From: Bacteroidales bacterium
Lineage (GTDB): Bacteria; Bacteroidota; Bacteroidia; Bacteroidales; VadinHA17
Assembly: GCA_016709865.1 (NCBI GenBank)
Contig: JADJLX010000002.1
Span: 558,001 to 622,000 of the forward strand
Reading direction: 5' to 3'
Length of the DNA stretch: 64,000 nt
The translations under genes and the position numbers were made by a program. The notes below the pieces were generated by a model, which had not been told where the DNA came from, searched no databases, and saw nothing but the letters and a program-made list of their open reading frames with translations. Below, in pieces: positions 49,974 through 59,481 of this stretch. Within the stretch, counting starts at the first letter, position 1. Each line of letters begins with the position of its first letter.

Positions 49974-51162
49974 CTTCTTCTGCCTTCCGCATTACTCTCA
50001 TAATATTGCCGCTCCAGATCTTTGTGATTTCAGATTTGGAATATCCGCGACGAAGTAATTCGATTGTTATGTTTTTCATTTCAGCAGCTGTTCTGCAGCC
50101 CTCTACTCCTCCCCCTCCATCAAAATCAGTTCCTATACCAACATAGTCGATACCAACTATTTGCACTGCATGGTCGATATGATCAACAACATCCATTACA
50201 GTTGCCGGCTTCTCATATTTTTTCTGAATTGCCCTGTACTCTGCTCTAACAATCTTTTTAGAATCTTCCGATAAGGCACCATAATCACCATATTTAGTTT
50301 GAAGCTCCTTTAGCTTCGCATCGAGCTCAGGATTAGGTTCGGGGGTTCTGAGGTAGTTTCCGAGGATACAAATCTGTATTACACCTCCGTTCTCTTTAAG
50401 AGCAAGAAGCATATCATCGGTAAGATTACGCGGACTGCCGCAAAGGGCCCTGCATGAAGAATGTGATGCAATTACAGGAGCAGTAGAGTATTTCAGTACA
50501 TCAAAAAAAGATTTATCTGATATGTGTGAGATATCAACCATCATACCAAGCCTGTTCATTTCTTTTACAACCTGAATCCCAAACGGGGAAAGGCCATTGC
50601 TCTCGGGTCCCTCGGGATCGGTTGATGAGTCACAAATATCATTGTTCCTTGAATGTGATAATGTTATATACCTTGCTCCCAGATCGTAATACTGTTTCAC
50701 TCTGGAAATATCATTTCCGATAGGATACCCGTTCTCCAGACCAATAAATGCTGCAATCCTGCCATCTTTCTTTATTCTGTATGCATCATCTGCGGTATAT
50801 GCCATTTCTGCCACAGCTGAGTTCTTTTCTACATTCTTATGTATTGAATTAAAGATATCAAGTGCCTGATTATGCACTTTTGTAAAGGATGAATCATCAC
50901 GTGGTCCCTGACCAATAAAAACAGCAAAAAATTCTGCGTGCAGACCACCTTCGATCATCCTTGGAAAATCTACACACCCTTCGTCATGCCTTACACCAAG
51001 ATCAAAATTGGGATCTGAAAAATCCATAGGTGTGTCACAGTGTGTGTCCACGGTGAGAATTGATGCATGAATTCTGTCAGCCTTCCTTGTAAGTTGCTCA
51101 TCGCTTGAACGGCAGCCTGAAAGCAAAAACAGACCAATAAAAATATATACGAGTACTTTCAT
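49939..51162 (-). CDS. Membrane (renal-type) dipeptidase, lipoprotein
   Basis: 407 aa of peptidase family M19. A lipobox LSGC (Cys 17) suggests anchoring to a membrane facing the periplasm. Zinc ligands are recognisable: VDTHCDTP (His, Asp), the Glu in FIGLENGYPIG, ISHISD, VIASHSSCRAL (His) and the late Asp in GIGTDFDGGGG. M19 enzymes cleave dipeptides including those with a D-residue, so it may act in peptide or cell-wall fragment turnover. No co-directional neighbour is close, and the 235-base gap upstream holds no recognised feature. Confidence 0.9.
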   Translation of the reverse strand: MKVLVYIFIGLFLLSGCRSSDEQLTRKADRIHASILTVDTHCDTPMDFSDPNFDLGVRHDEGCVDFPRMIEGGLHAEFFAVFIGQGPRDDSSFTKVHNQALDIFNSIHKNVEKNSAVAEMAYTADDAYRIKKDGRIAAFIGLENGYPIGNDISRVKQYYDLGARYITLSHSRNNDICDSSTDPEGPESNGLSPFGIQVVKEMNRLGMMVDISHISDKSFFDVLKYSTAPVIASHSSCRALCGSPRNLTDDMLLALKENGGVIQICILGNYLRTPEPNPELDAKLKELQTKYGDYGALSEDSKKIVRAEYRAIQKKYEKPATVMDVVDHIDHAVQIVGIDYVGIGTDFDGGGGVEGCRTAAEMKNITIELLRRGYSKSEITKIWSGNIMRVMRKAEEVSSSLSRTSAS

Positions 51163-51397
51163 CCTTTTATTTTTTCGGATGCAATATAATTAAAATGAAA
51201 CAGGTGAATAAAGATCAGAGGCTATTTAACCTATTTTAACAAAGCCGGTTAACCTTTTTGAATAAGTATTATTTAAGTCTCAGATCTAAATGACTCACTT
51301 GAAAGTTCCTTCTTAAAGCCGGCCAGATAATTTTATAAGTATCAGGAATAGAAACCATTGAATTGTGGAAGACAAATAAAGTACGTTTTAAAAAGGT

Positions 51398-52651
51398 CTA
51401 TTCTATATGAATTCTTAATGCTTTCGATGTACTGTCCTTATAGGCTGTTATAAGTATTTCATTGTTGCCTATCCACTGAACATTAGAATAACGTGAGTCG
51501 AAGTTGTATGCGGAATTACCTGTTATCTGACTATATTTTCCTGAAACGAAGTTAAATAACCAGATCTCACCATCTCCTGTCCTTGATGAAATAAACGCAA
51601 TTTTGGTATTGTCGGGTGAAACCGACGGTGAACTATCACTCCAGTCAGATGATAATACACGGGATAGTTCTCTGTTTGAAACATTGAATTTGTAAATCGC
51701 ATTACGGCTGTTTCCGCTGTTAAAATAGCCGCTTAAATATATGTATTCCCCATTTGAAGACCAGGTATATGTTCCGCTTATTGTTAATCCAATTGCTTCG
51801 AAGTTTGAAATCTTAGTCCTAACCTTTGTTGCAGGGTCAATTGTCCAGAGATCATAATTGTATTTTGAGGAACTGTTTTCACTTGATAAATAGCTAATTA
51901 GATTACCATTATTCGAAAATACCGGAGATGAAACATAGTATTTATCATAGTCAATCTTCAATAAAACATTTCCCGTCTTTGTCGCTAAATCGAATGTTTT
52001 AAGCTCATCGGGATAGATCCAGTTTCCAACTCGTATATTGCTTAAATATGTTACAGTATTTGAAACTGGCGACCAGTCTGAATTGTAAACATCCTCTTCT
52101 ATTACACCGATCGAGCCTGTGGTTATCGATTTATAATAAAGATTGTCTGTGCTGGTATTCTGAACCGGACAATTATAACTTACAAACGAAAAATAATCTT
52201 TATCAGGAGAAAGATCTACCCTATTAAGAGTGAAATTTACGTCCGGTGATAATACCACCGGCTCTGTATATGCTGAGGGAATTGTCATCAGAGTATCAGA
52301 AAAACCAGGTTCGAAATTTTTCTTATTACTGGTAACATATATATAATAGGGTTCATTATTAACAAGGTTATTTATGCTAACCGAAGTAGTGGTTATATCC
52401 ACTTTCTTAAATAAAGAAAAAGAGGACAAGTCATCAGAATAATAGATCTCAAAATAGTCCGGATCTGAAGGCGGTATTAAATACTCGGTATATGGTCGTG
52501 GATCAGATAAATACAATTTTACTTCTTTATCTCCCTTTTCAATCTTAATTGCAGGACTCCAGAAATATGTATTATCGGATTCTCCGTTATCCTCTTTTTT
52601 GCACGAAATGACTGAAAAGCCAATTAACAACAGGAAAATATATTTTCTCAT
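51398..52651 (-). CDS. Lipoprotein with fibronectin-like and PD40 (TolB-like) beta-propeller repeats
   Basis: 417 aa. Signal with lipobox VISC (Cys 17), then an Asp/Glu-rich stretch. Residues about 35-120 look like a fibronectin type III domain (WSPAIKIEKGDKEVKLYL, VNNEPYYIYVTS). From 130 on, propeller blades of the PD40 type recur: DLSPDKDYFSFVSYN, SPVFSNNGNLISYLSS, TWSSNGEYIYLSG, SVSPDNTKIAFISSRTGDGEIWLFN. Such proteins are extracytoplasmic binding scaffolds; partner unknown. Divergent from the PiT gene. The 276-base gap between them shows only a near-match -7 (TATTTTG) for PiT. Confidence 0.8.
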   Translation of the reverse strand: MRKYIFLLLIGFSVISCKKEDNGESDNTYFWSPAIKIEKGDKEVKLYLSDPRPYTEYLIPPSDPDYFEIYYSDDLSSFSLFKKVDITTTSVSINNLVNNEPYYIYVTSNKKNFEPGFSDTLMTIPSAYTEPVVLSPDVNFTLNRVDLSPDKDYFSFVSYNCPVQNTSTDNLYYKSITTGSIGVIEEDVYNSDWSPVSNTVTYLSNIRVGNWIYPDELKTFDLATKTGNVLLKIDYDKYYVSSPVFSNNGNLISYLSSENSSSKYNYDLWTIDPATKVRTKISNFEAIGLTISGTYTWSSNGEYIYLSGYFNSGNSRNAIYKFNVSNRELSRVLSSDWSDSSPSVSPDNTKIAFISSRTGDGEIWLFNFVSGKYSQITGNSAYNFDSRYSNVQWIGNNEILITAYKDSTSKALRIHIE

Positions 52652-52927
52652 TTTGCTGATAATTATAAGACTACTCTAAACCTCAATAATCGTACCATTT
52701 TCAAAATACTAACTAAAGGATTATAACAAAAAATCAGGGCTTAATGTCAAGATTTGTTTCTCTTAAGCATTCCATGATTCGCCTGGGGGTTGTAATGCAA
52801 AAGACTGATGCAAAAATGACAGGATATACATACAGGTATTAAGTCATTTTACTTACTGCAAAGTAATCGCATGTGCCTATTTTGTGAAATAATCAGTAAA
52901 ACCAGATAACCAGTAAAACTGATAAGT

Positions 52928-53968
52928 ATGTCACCATTAATGAACCATCTTCTTTTACCTTTCATCATTGCTATGTTCCTGGCAATAAACATGGGAGGAA
53001 GCGGAACAGGGCCTTCTTTTTCTGTAGCTTACGGGGCTAACGTGATTAAGAGAAATCTTATACCCGGATTATTTGGTATAATGGTATTTCTGGGTGCAAT
53101 CTTTGCCGGGAAACATACTGCAACAACTATAGGAAAAGAGATAATCGATCCGGCACTAATGACATTCCCGATTGTTTCAATTATCCTTTTTTCTGTATCA
53201 ATTTCACTTCTTATAGCTAACCTTGCCGGGATTCCACAGTCCACAAGCCAGTCTACAGTTCTTGCAGTTGTGGCACCTGCAGTATACTTCAACAGTTTTA
53301 ACAGCGATAAACTTTTTTTTGAAGTTATTCCTGCCTGGTTTATCCTTCCGCTATTTGCTTATATTATCAGTTTCCTTGCAGGAAGATATATTTACAGACC
53401 AATGAGAAGAAAAGGGTTGACACAATCGAGAGCTCAAAATGCAAATCTCAAGCCTATCTGGAATGGATTAATTCTTATTATGTCTTTATACGTTGCCTTT
53501 TCGATAGGATCAAATAATGTTGCCAACGCCTCGGGACCAATTGCAACGATGTCAGCAAACGAACTGAATATTACCGGTGAAAAGAATTTCATATTAATAC
53601 TTATACTCTCCACATTGCTTATTGCTCCTAATTTTGCAATAGGAAGCTCTATATTTTGAAACAAGATCCTTCAGAATACAGGAAAAGAAATAGTTCTGTT
53701 CGGCAAGTTTGAGGCTGTTATTATTGCTTTTGTCTCTGGCAGCCTGTTACTTTTTGCATCATTAAGCAAGGGTATACCTACCTCACTCGTCCAGTTGAAT
53801 GTAGCTGCAATTCTTGGTATTGGAGTTGCTAAACTGGGGCCTAATCATATTTTCAGGAAGACAGAAGTCAGGAAGTTTTTCCTGATGTGGCTGATCTCTC
53901 CAATAATCGCATTTAGCCTGGCGCTACTGCTTACTTATCTGGCAGATAAAATTGGGTATCTGAGCTAA
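52928..53968 (+). pseudogene. PiT-family inorganic phosphate transporter interrupted by an in-frame TGA
   Basis: The frame encodes 346 codons with a TGA at 53657-53659, after which the same frame continues to a TAA at 53966-53968. The first part has the PiT signature GANVIKRNL, KHTATTIGKEI, GIPQSTSQSTVLAVVA and the second repeat SIGSNNVANASGPIA. The part after the TGA carries NKILQNTGKEIVLFGKFEAV, then VQLNVAAILGIGVAKLG and membrane segments to the end. TGA stands where Gly is expected (SSIF-G-NKI), a single-base change from GGA. It may be a recent pseudogene, a sequencing error or a read-through site. A truncated 243-residue protein would lack the final helices. Confidence 0.8.
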
Positions 53969-53998
53969 AAAAAAGCCCCGACTTATGAAGGTCGGGGC
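53967..53998 (-). terminator. Rho-independent terminator of the T9SS cargo gene
   Basis: Minus strand: GCCCCGAC, 8-base loop, GTCGGGGC, then TTTTTTTT. It lies 49 bases past the stop of the gene at 54047-54526. Behind the stem on the plus strand there is no T-run, so it serves the minus strand, though the stem could also affect the convergent PiT message. Confidence 0.85.
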
Positions 53999-54046
53999 AG
54001 CCATGAAAAGAATGGAAAATTTGCTTTTGGACAGTAAAAAGCTTCT

Positions 54047-54526
54047 TTAAAGTTTCACAACTTTATATACGTTTACAAGTTTACCTTTTGTCATTCTGAG
54101 AAAATAGACTCCTCCTCCCAGTTCCTGGAGACTTATCTGCTTTTCTGTTGTTGTTGCCTCAATTGTTTCTGTTTTAATTAATCTCCCCTGCGAATCAATG
54201 ATAGTAATAACTACCTCTCCGTCGATCGGTTCTTCAAATCTGATATTCAGATTATCACTGGCCGGATTAGGAAAAACCTTAATATTTACAAGGATATCAA
54301 TATTCTCCTCAACCGATGTGATTATAAGCTGTTGCTGAAACCCATGTGTCAGAATCAGATTTCCGTTCTGAAATGTAGGAATTATTGTTTCACCAAGTGT
54401 CCAGCTTATGGATAAGTTGCCACCAGTGTTATAGCCTCCTGCACTTGCAATAACTTCCTGCTTCACCTGACCATAAACAGAGAATACAGAAAACATCGCA
54501 AATAAAATGAAAATCAACCGTTTCAT
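54047..54526 (-). CDS. Small exported protein with T9SS type A sorting domain
   Basis: 159 aa from the ATG at 54524-54526 (a start six codons earlier is possible). A signal peptide ends near FSVYGQ. The short body has QEVIASAGGYNTGGNLSISWTLGETI and GNLILTHGFQQQ. The C-terminal 75 residues form a type A T9SS sorting domain: VFPNPASDNLNIRF, then IIDSQGRLIKTE, GGGVYFLRM and the closing KVVKL. It is therefore predicted to be exported, cross the outer membrane through the type IX machine and be attached to or released from the surface. Its own activity is unknown. A strong terminator follows. Confidence 0.88.
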   Translation of the reverse strand: MKRLIFILFAMFSVFSVYGQVKQEVIASAGGYNTGGNLSISWTLGETIIPTFQNGNLILTHGFQQQLIITSVEENIDILVNIKVFPNPASDNLNIRFEEPIDGEVVITIIDSQGRLIKTETIEATTTEKQISLQELGGGVYFLRMTKGKLVNVYKVVKL

Positions 54527-54681
54527 GATGAGGTTTTTTCTCAATATCTAATTATCATCACTGTAAAATTATATTATTTATATCCAAAAAACAATTAATT
54601 CAAACCGATTTTCACAGGCATGTTAAAAATTTATGTGAACCACATAATTGTAATGATGAACAGAGTTTAAGAAACATCTGC

Positions 54682-54689
54682 TATTTTTG
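54682..54689 (+). promoter_or_regulatory. -7 promoter element of the EamA-lnt pair
   Basis: TATTTTTG matches TAnnTTTG 12 bases before the chosen ATG at 54702. The TTG that would allow an earlier start lies inside this element. Confidence 0.5.
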
Positions 54690-54701
54690 TCAATTCATTA
54701 T

Positions 54702-55592
54702 ATGGCTGAAAAAAGAAAAATATGGCACTGGCTGGTACTGGCTCTTCTGTCCTTGATCTGGGGGACAAGTTATATACTTATGAAAAAGGGGCTTGAGTCA
54801 TTCACTTCTTTACAGGTCGGGTCCCTGAGAATCCTCATCACGTTCCTGTGTCTGCTGCCGATAGCTCTTAAAAATCTCAGCAAACTTAACAGATCAAATA
54901 TATTATCAATCTTTCTCATTGGGCTCATGGGAAGCGCTATTCCTGCATTTCTCTTCCCGCTTGCCGAAACAAGGATCAGCAGCTCACTGGCCGGCATGCT
55001 TAATGCTCTTTCTCCTGTATTTACCCTTCTGCTTGGAATTTTTGTCTACAAACGTCAGGCAATAAAAACACAGATAGCAGGGATTTTTCTTGGACTTATC
55101 GGAGCAGCTGGTTTGCTTTACAATGGTTCCATGACCATTAACTATTATGGCTTATTTGTTGTTTTAGCAACCCTCATGTATGGTTTCAGCTCAAATGAAG
55201 TATCCAAAGTAAAGAATATGAACGGAATTCAGATTGCCGCCTTATCTTTCTTTTTAACCAGTCCAATAGCAATAATTTACCTGCTGTTTTCTGACATATC
55301 CTCGGCAGTACATACTCCAAACTGGGTGATGAATCTAAGCTATATTGCAGTTCTTGCAGTATTCGGAAGTGCTTTCGCCCTAGCTCTTTTTTATGTTCTG
55401 ATAAGAGATACTTCTCCAATCTTCGGAGCCACAGTTACTTATTTCATTCCAATCGTGGCAACTATCTGGGGATTTCTGGATAATGAGCAATTTTCTTACT
55501 CAATGCTTATTTCAGTCAGTGTAATTTTTATCGGGGTGTACATTATTAACAGGCCCGCCTTTCTTATGAGGATGGTAAAAAGAAATGAATAA
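54702..55592 (+). CDS. EamA/DMT-superfamily transporter
   Basis: 296 aa from the ATG at 54702. Ten hydrophobic segments form two EamA repeats (about 7-140 and 150-285). LLSLIWGTSYILMKKGL at the first helix, PLAETRISSSLAGMLNALSPVF, and the second-half AVFGSAFALALFYVLIRDTSP with IPIVATIWGFLD match drug/metabolite exporters such as RhaT/YdcZ relatives. Substrate unknown. Its last codons overlap the lnt start by 8 bases, so the two membrane proteins are coupled. Confidence 0.88.
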   Translation: MAEKRKIWHWLVLALLSLIWGTSYILMKKGLESFTSLQVGSLRILITFLCLLPIALKNLSKLNRSNILSIFLIGLMGSAIPAFLFPLAETRISSSLAGMLNALSPVFTLLLGIFVYKRQAIKTQIAGIFLGLIGAAGLLYNGSMTINYYGLFVVLATLMYGFSSNEVSKVKNMNGIQIAALSFFLTSPIAIIYLLFSDISSAVHTPNWVMNLSYIAVLAVFGSAFALALFYVLIRDTSPIFGATVTYFIPIVATIWGFLDNEQFSYSMLISVSVIFIGVYIINRPAFLMRMVKRNE

Positions 55593-57198
55593 GTATGTAC
55601 TTGTAGCACTGTCACTTACCGGAGGAATACTTACCGGACTTGCCTGGACAGGCTGGTGTTCAGGCCTCATTCTTCTCATTTCATTTTTACCCTTCTTTCT
55701 GATAGAGAACCACCTTTTCCATAACCCCCGTAAATTCAGCATAAATGCATTTTTCATATATCTGCTTCCGGGTTTTGTCATTTTCAGCATAATAGCTATC
55801 GGATGGATGAGGGTTGCAAGCATCACCGGGGCAATCGCTGTTATCATGGGACTATCCTTCCTGATGTCATTCTCACTATGGCTGGCTCATGTGGCACGAA
55901 TAAAAAGCGGCAATACTGTTGGTCTGATTTCATTTTTCTCATTCTGGCTTGCCTATGAATATCTGAGTCTGAATGTCAATATTGTATCTCCGTGGCTGAA
56001 TCTTGGAAACGGATTGGCAAAGGATATAGCATTCATTCAATGGTATGAGGTTACCGGAACTGCAGGAGGTACAATATGGATCCTCGCTTCAAACCTTCTG
56101 CTGGCAACTTTCCTTTTAAAATCGATGGAAAGTAAATCACGCTCCAGTCTGTATCTGGCACTTTGGATCCTGTTAATCATTATTCCGTCGTCAATCTCAC
56201 TAATCAGATATAAAACGATAGAATATAACAGAGGCGCACCTGAGGAGGTTGTAATTGTACAACCCAATATAGATCCATATACACAGAAATTCGAAATCCC
56301 CTTTAAAGAACAGCTTAACAATGTTGTATTTCTTGCGGGAACCAGAGCAACTGATAAAACCAGGTGGATAATTACTCCCGAAACCACTGTTGATGATCCG
56401 GTTAACCTTGATGATCTGAATAACGACGAATATATAAAGATGATAAAGGATCTTGTTACCGGATTTCCTGCCGCATCGGTTGTTACCGGACTGGTCACAT
56501 ACAGAATCTATCCGCCGGCAGCCTCAGCCCCGACAATCAGTGCAAGAAAAATCGATTCAACAGGTTTATACTATGATCATTTCAATTCAGCTTTGAAAAC
56601 AGATACCGGAAATATAATTGAGGTTTATCATAAATCTAAGCTGGTCCCGGGGATAGAGATGCAGTTTTCAACCGGTCCTGGAAGGTTTATTGCAGCTATT
56701 CTGCCCAAACTCGGAGGTACGAAATGGGGCTATGGTATTCAGGAGGAGAGGTCAGTTTTTGAAAACAATACAACTTCGGGTAAAACAGCCCCGATTATCT
56801 GCTATGAATCAGTTTTTGGTGAATATGTAACCGGATATGTCAGGAACGGAGCCAATTCGCTTTTTATAATTACCAATGATGGCTGGTGGAAAGGTACTTA
56901 TGGCTATAAACAACACCTCTCCTATGCCTCACTCAGAGCAATTGAAACAAGGCGACCAGTTGCCAGAGCCGGCAATACCGGAGTTTCATGTATAATTGAC
57001 ATCAGGGGAAAAAGAGAGCAGGAGACCGAATGGTGGACACGCGACGTTATTAAGGGTGACATTTTTCCTGAATCTGCTGTTACTCCATATGTCAGATATG
57101 GAGATTACCTGCTGCGGATAGGAACTCTGCTCTCAATTATTATCATTCTGGTAATATTCATTGCAATACCTGCAAGAAAAAAATTAAAAATGTTTTAA
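55585..57198 (+). CDS. lnt: Apolipoprotein N-acyltransferase
   Basis: 537 aa. It adds the third acyl chain to lipoproteins at the inner membrane. About six N-terminal membrane segments (5-200) precede a nitrilase-fold periplasmic domain (220-490) and one final helix (about 505-525). The catalytic triad is visible: Glu in WIITPETTV, Lys in VYHKSKLVPGIEM and Cys in PIICYESVFGEY. Other blocks are NDGWWKGTYGYKQHL and RRPVARAGNTGVSC. The many lipobox proteins in this window are its likely substrates. Confidence 0.93.
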   Translation: MNKYVLVALSLTGGILTGLAWTGWCSGLILLISFLPFFLIENHLFHNPRKFSINAFFIYLLPGFVIFSIIAIGWMRVASITGAIAVIMGLSFLMSFSLWLAHVARIKSGNTVGLISFFSFWLAYEYLSLNVNIVSPWLNLGNGLAKDIAFIQWYEVTGTAGGTIWILASNLLLATFLLKSMESKSRSSLYLALWILLIIIPSSISLIRYKTIEYNRGAPEEVVIVQPNIDPYTQKFEIPFKEQLNNVVFLAGTRATDKTRWIITPETTVDDPVNLDDLNNDEYIKMIKDLVTGFPAASVVTGLVTYRIYPPAASAPTISARKIDSTGLYYDHFNSALKTDTGNIIEVYHKSKLVPGIEMQFSTGPGRFIAAILPKLGGTKWGYGIQEERSVFENNTTSGKTAPIICYESVFGEYVTGYVRNGANSLFIITNDGWWKGTYGYKQHLSYASLRAIETRRPVARAGNTGVSCIIDIRGKREQETEWWTRDVIKGDIFPESAVTPYVRYGDYLLRIGTLLSIIIILVIFIAIPARKKLKMF

Positions 57199-57256
57199 TG
57201 CATCTGTGCAACTCTTAAAATATCTTGTTGTCTTTGTTATCAGGTAAGCTTATCAG

Positions 57257-57790
57257 GTGGATAATTTAAATGTTTATATAAACGCCCCGCTCATTGAGGA
57301 GTGCAGACAAGGTAGTACCAGGGCTCAGTTCAGGCTTTATAACCAGTACTCTAAAGCTATGTATAACCTTGCCTACAGGATCCTGAATAACCGGGAAGAT
57401 GCGGAAGATATTCTTCAGGAAGCATTCGTTGATTGTTTCAGGAACCTGAATACGTTCAGGTTTGAATCAACCTTCGGTGCCTGGCTTAAAAAGATAATTG
57501 TGAATAAATGTATTAACCAGTTAAAAAAGAAAAAAATTGATCTGACACTTTACGAAAATCTACCAGTCGATATTCATGAAGAAGACAATGAGGTAATATA
57601 TGATACAACAAAGATATTTAAGGGAATAGAGAAGCTTCCTGATGGCTACCGGGTGATATTAACACTCTATCTGCTTGAAGGTTACGACCATCAGGAGATA
57701 GCACAGATTCTCGGGATCACGGAGTCAACTTCGAAGTCTCAGTATTCAAGAGCCAAGGATAAACTAAGGAGTATAATTTTAACAAAATAA
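57257..57790 (+). CDS. ECF RNA polymerase sigma factor (sigma-70 family)
   Basis: 177 aa from a GTG at 57257. Region 2 shows NREDAEDILQEAFVDCFRNL and FGAWLKKIIVNKCINQL. Region 4 shows LPDGYRVILTLYLLEGYDHQEIAQILGI with TESTSKSQYSRAK. The next gene, 3 bases on, encodes a one-pass membrane protein of anti-sigma type, and three exported proteins follow, so it probably drives an envelope-stress-like regulon including this operon. Similar to the ECF factor at 12211-12774. Confidence 0.9.
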   Translation: MDNLNVYINAPLIEECRQGSTRAQFRLYNQYSKAMYNLAYRILNNREDAEDILQEAFVDCFRNLNTFRFESTFGAWLKKIIVNKCINQLKKKKIDLTLYENLPVDIHEEDNEVIYDTTKIFKGIEKLPDGYRVILTLYLLEGYDHQEIAQILGITESTSKSQYSRAKDKLRSIILTK

Positions 57791-57793
57791 GAT

Positions 57794-58339
57794 ATGGACA
57801 AGTTAGAAGATCATATCAGAAAGAACAGAGAGGAGTTTGATGTATACACACCCTCTTCAAATGTCTGGACTAAAGTCAGAAGAAAAATAAGAAAAGGATA
57901 TTCACCTTATACCAGGTGGTTATCTATTGCTGCTATGGTGATTGTTATCCTGGGTACTTCACTGATTATAATCAAACAACGCTACTATAACACTTACAAT
58001 TTATCAGCGGATAATAATATAAATTCTTCAAAAGGAAATTCACAGCTGAAGGAATCAGAAATCTACTATAATAACCTGTTGAATTCACTTTACACCGAAG
58101 CAACACCGCTGCTGACTGCTAATCCGGAAGTACAAAAAGAACTAAGTTATGATATCTCCCATATTGACAGTCTCTGTCTGGAGATTAAAAAAGATCTAAA
58201 GGACAATGTTGCCAATAAGGAGGTTGTTGAAGCTCTGATCCAGAATTACAGGATAAAAATCCGTCTTCTGGAGGATATCCTGACGATACTTAAGGAAAAT
58301 GAAACCAATCCTGAAAAAAAGAAAAATTATGAATTATAA
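57794..58339 (+). CDS. Putative anti-sigma factor, single-pass membrane protein
   Basis: 181 aa. Cytoplasmic head of about 40 residues (IRKNREEFDVYTPSSNVWTKV), typical of Bacteroidota anti-sigma proteins that follow ECF genes. One membrane segment lies at about 42-61, then a periplasmic part with a helical, charged C-terminus (SDISHID-like and Glu/Lys-rich regions from 115 on). No zinc-binding HxxxCxxC motif is present. Assignment rests on position and topology. The start is 3 bases after the sigma gene and its end overlaps the next gene by 11 bases. Confidence 0.75.
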   Translation: MDKLEDHIRKNREEFDVYTPSSNVWTKVRRKIRKGYSPYTRWLSIAAMVIVILGTSLIIIKQRYYNTYNLSADNNINSSKGNSQLKESEIYYNNLLNSLYTEATPLLTANPEVQKELSYDISHIDSLCLEIKKDLKDNVANKEVVEALIQNYRIKIRLLEDILTILKENETNPEKKKNYEL

Positions 58340-59414
58340 ATCAATTATATGCATCAGTCTGATATTATTCATGGCCTACCCTTTGTCAGCCCAGAATGAT
58401 TCAGAGACAAGAAGTTACATAAAATCATTTTCTGTAACTAAGGAGACTTCCCTTGAAGTTATCAATAAATATGGTACAGTTGAAATCACTCCCTGGAAAA
58501 AGGATTCTGCACTTATCAGGGTTGAAGTAAAAGCTACAGGCTCAGGCCAGGAAAGACTAAGAAAAATATTTGATGGGATTTCAATTGACATCACAGACTC
58601 TAAACTGTCAATCAGGGCTCATACTGAATTCACTCAGAACATAAATATGTTATTTGAAAGTTTCAAAGGGATGACAAGTAAACTGATACCCTATGATTCA
58701 AAAGTAGAGATCAATTATTATATCAATATACCTGATTATATGAATCTTAACATCGACAACAGGTACGGAGATGTGTATATGGAGAATGTAACAGGTAACT
58801 TTTCTGTCTCAGTCTCAAATGGTTCATTTAAAGCCAACTCACTGAGCAAAGGATCTGATCTCAACCTTGTATTTTGCGATGCCACTATCAACTCAATGGT
58901 TTCAGGCAGAATCGATGCCAATTTCAGCGAGATAGCAATAGGTGAATCAGAAGATTTGACTATTAACTCAATTTCATCAAGGTTTGATATTAAGGATGTT
59001 GGTTTAATAAGCACTGAATCGCGCCGTGATAAATTTTATATAGGAAGTATAGAAGTTCTTAAGGGAAACTCATATTTCACCGACTTCAGGATTGACAACC
59101 TCAAGAGGGAGATAGATCTTACTACAAAATATGGAAGTGTAAATTCAGATCTTATAGATAAGGGATTTGAGTCTATCGACATTAATTCAGGCTACTCTGA
59201 TCTTTCACTTGAATTTGATGACGGAGCATCTTACAACATTGATATAAGGCATATTAATGCTTTCGTTGTACTGCCCGACAAGAACACAAAGACTGAGAAG
59301 AAGGTGATCAACGAAGATAAGAAGGAGTACATGACTTTCGGTACTATTGGTAAAAATCCCAGGGATGCAAAAGTGAAAATCGACGCCACCAGGGGTAATA
59401 TTTATCTGAAATAA
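58329..59414 (+). CDS. Exported protein with DUF4097-like beta-helix repeats
   Basis: 361 aa from the ATG at 58329. The signal peptide ends near AYPLSAQND. The rest is rich in short beta strands with repeated N-Y-G/S-S patterns (INKYGTVEITPWKKDSALIRVEV, NIDNRYGDVYMENVTGNFSVSVSNG, and LTTKYGSVNSDL, each shown in part), resembling the putative auto-transporter-adhesin head or DUF4097 family. Such folds are seen downstream of ECF sigma genes. Likely periplasmic or surface bound. Function unknown. Confidence 0.75.
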   Translation: MNYKSIICISLILFMAYPLSAQNDSETRSYIKSFSVTKETSLEVINKYGTVEITPWKKDSALIRVEVKATGSGQERLRKIFDGISIDITDSKLSIRAHTEFTQNINMLFESFKGMTSKLIPYDSKVEINYYINIPDYMNLNIDNRYGDVYMENVTGNFSVSVSNGSFKANSLSKGSDLNLVFCDATINSMVSGRIDANFSEIAIGESEDLTINSISSRFDIKDVGLISTESRRDKFYIGSIEVLKGNSYFTDFRIDNLKREIDLTTKYGSVNSDLIDKGFESIDINSGYSDLSLEFDDGASYNIDIRHINAFVVLPDKNTKTEKKVINEDKKEYMTFGTIGKNPRDAKVKIDATRGNIYLK

Positions 59415-59481
59415 TATTCCGGAAATGCAACTTTGAATTAGTTCCTGTGTCTTTAATCAAAAAATGATCAAAATACTTAAT

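Noticed and set aside
51163..51397. Regulatory element in the 235-base gap upstream of the dipeptidase
   Set aside because: No palindrome, repeat or full -7 element could be supported; only a near-match TATATTG occurs.
52928..53968. Alternative genetic code with TGA read as glycine
   Set aside because: Many intact genes in the window, such as prs, wtpA-adjacent modE and mqnB, use TGA as a normal stop followed by another start; one TGA in one gene is better explained by mutation or error.
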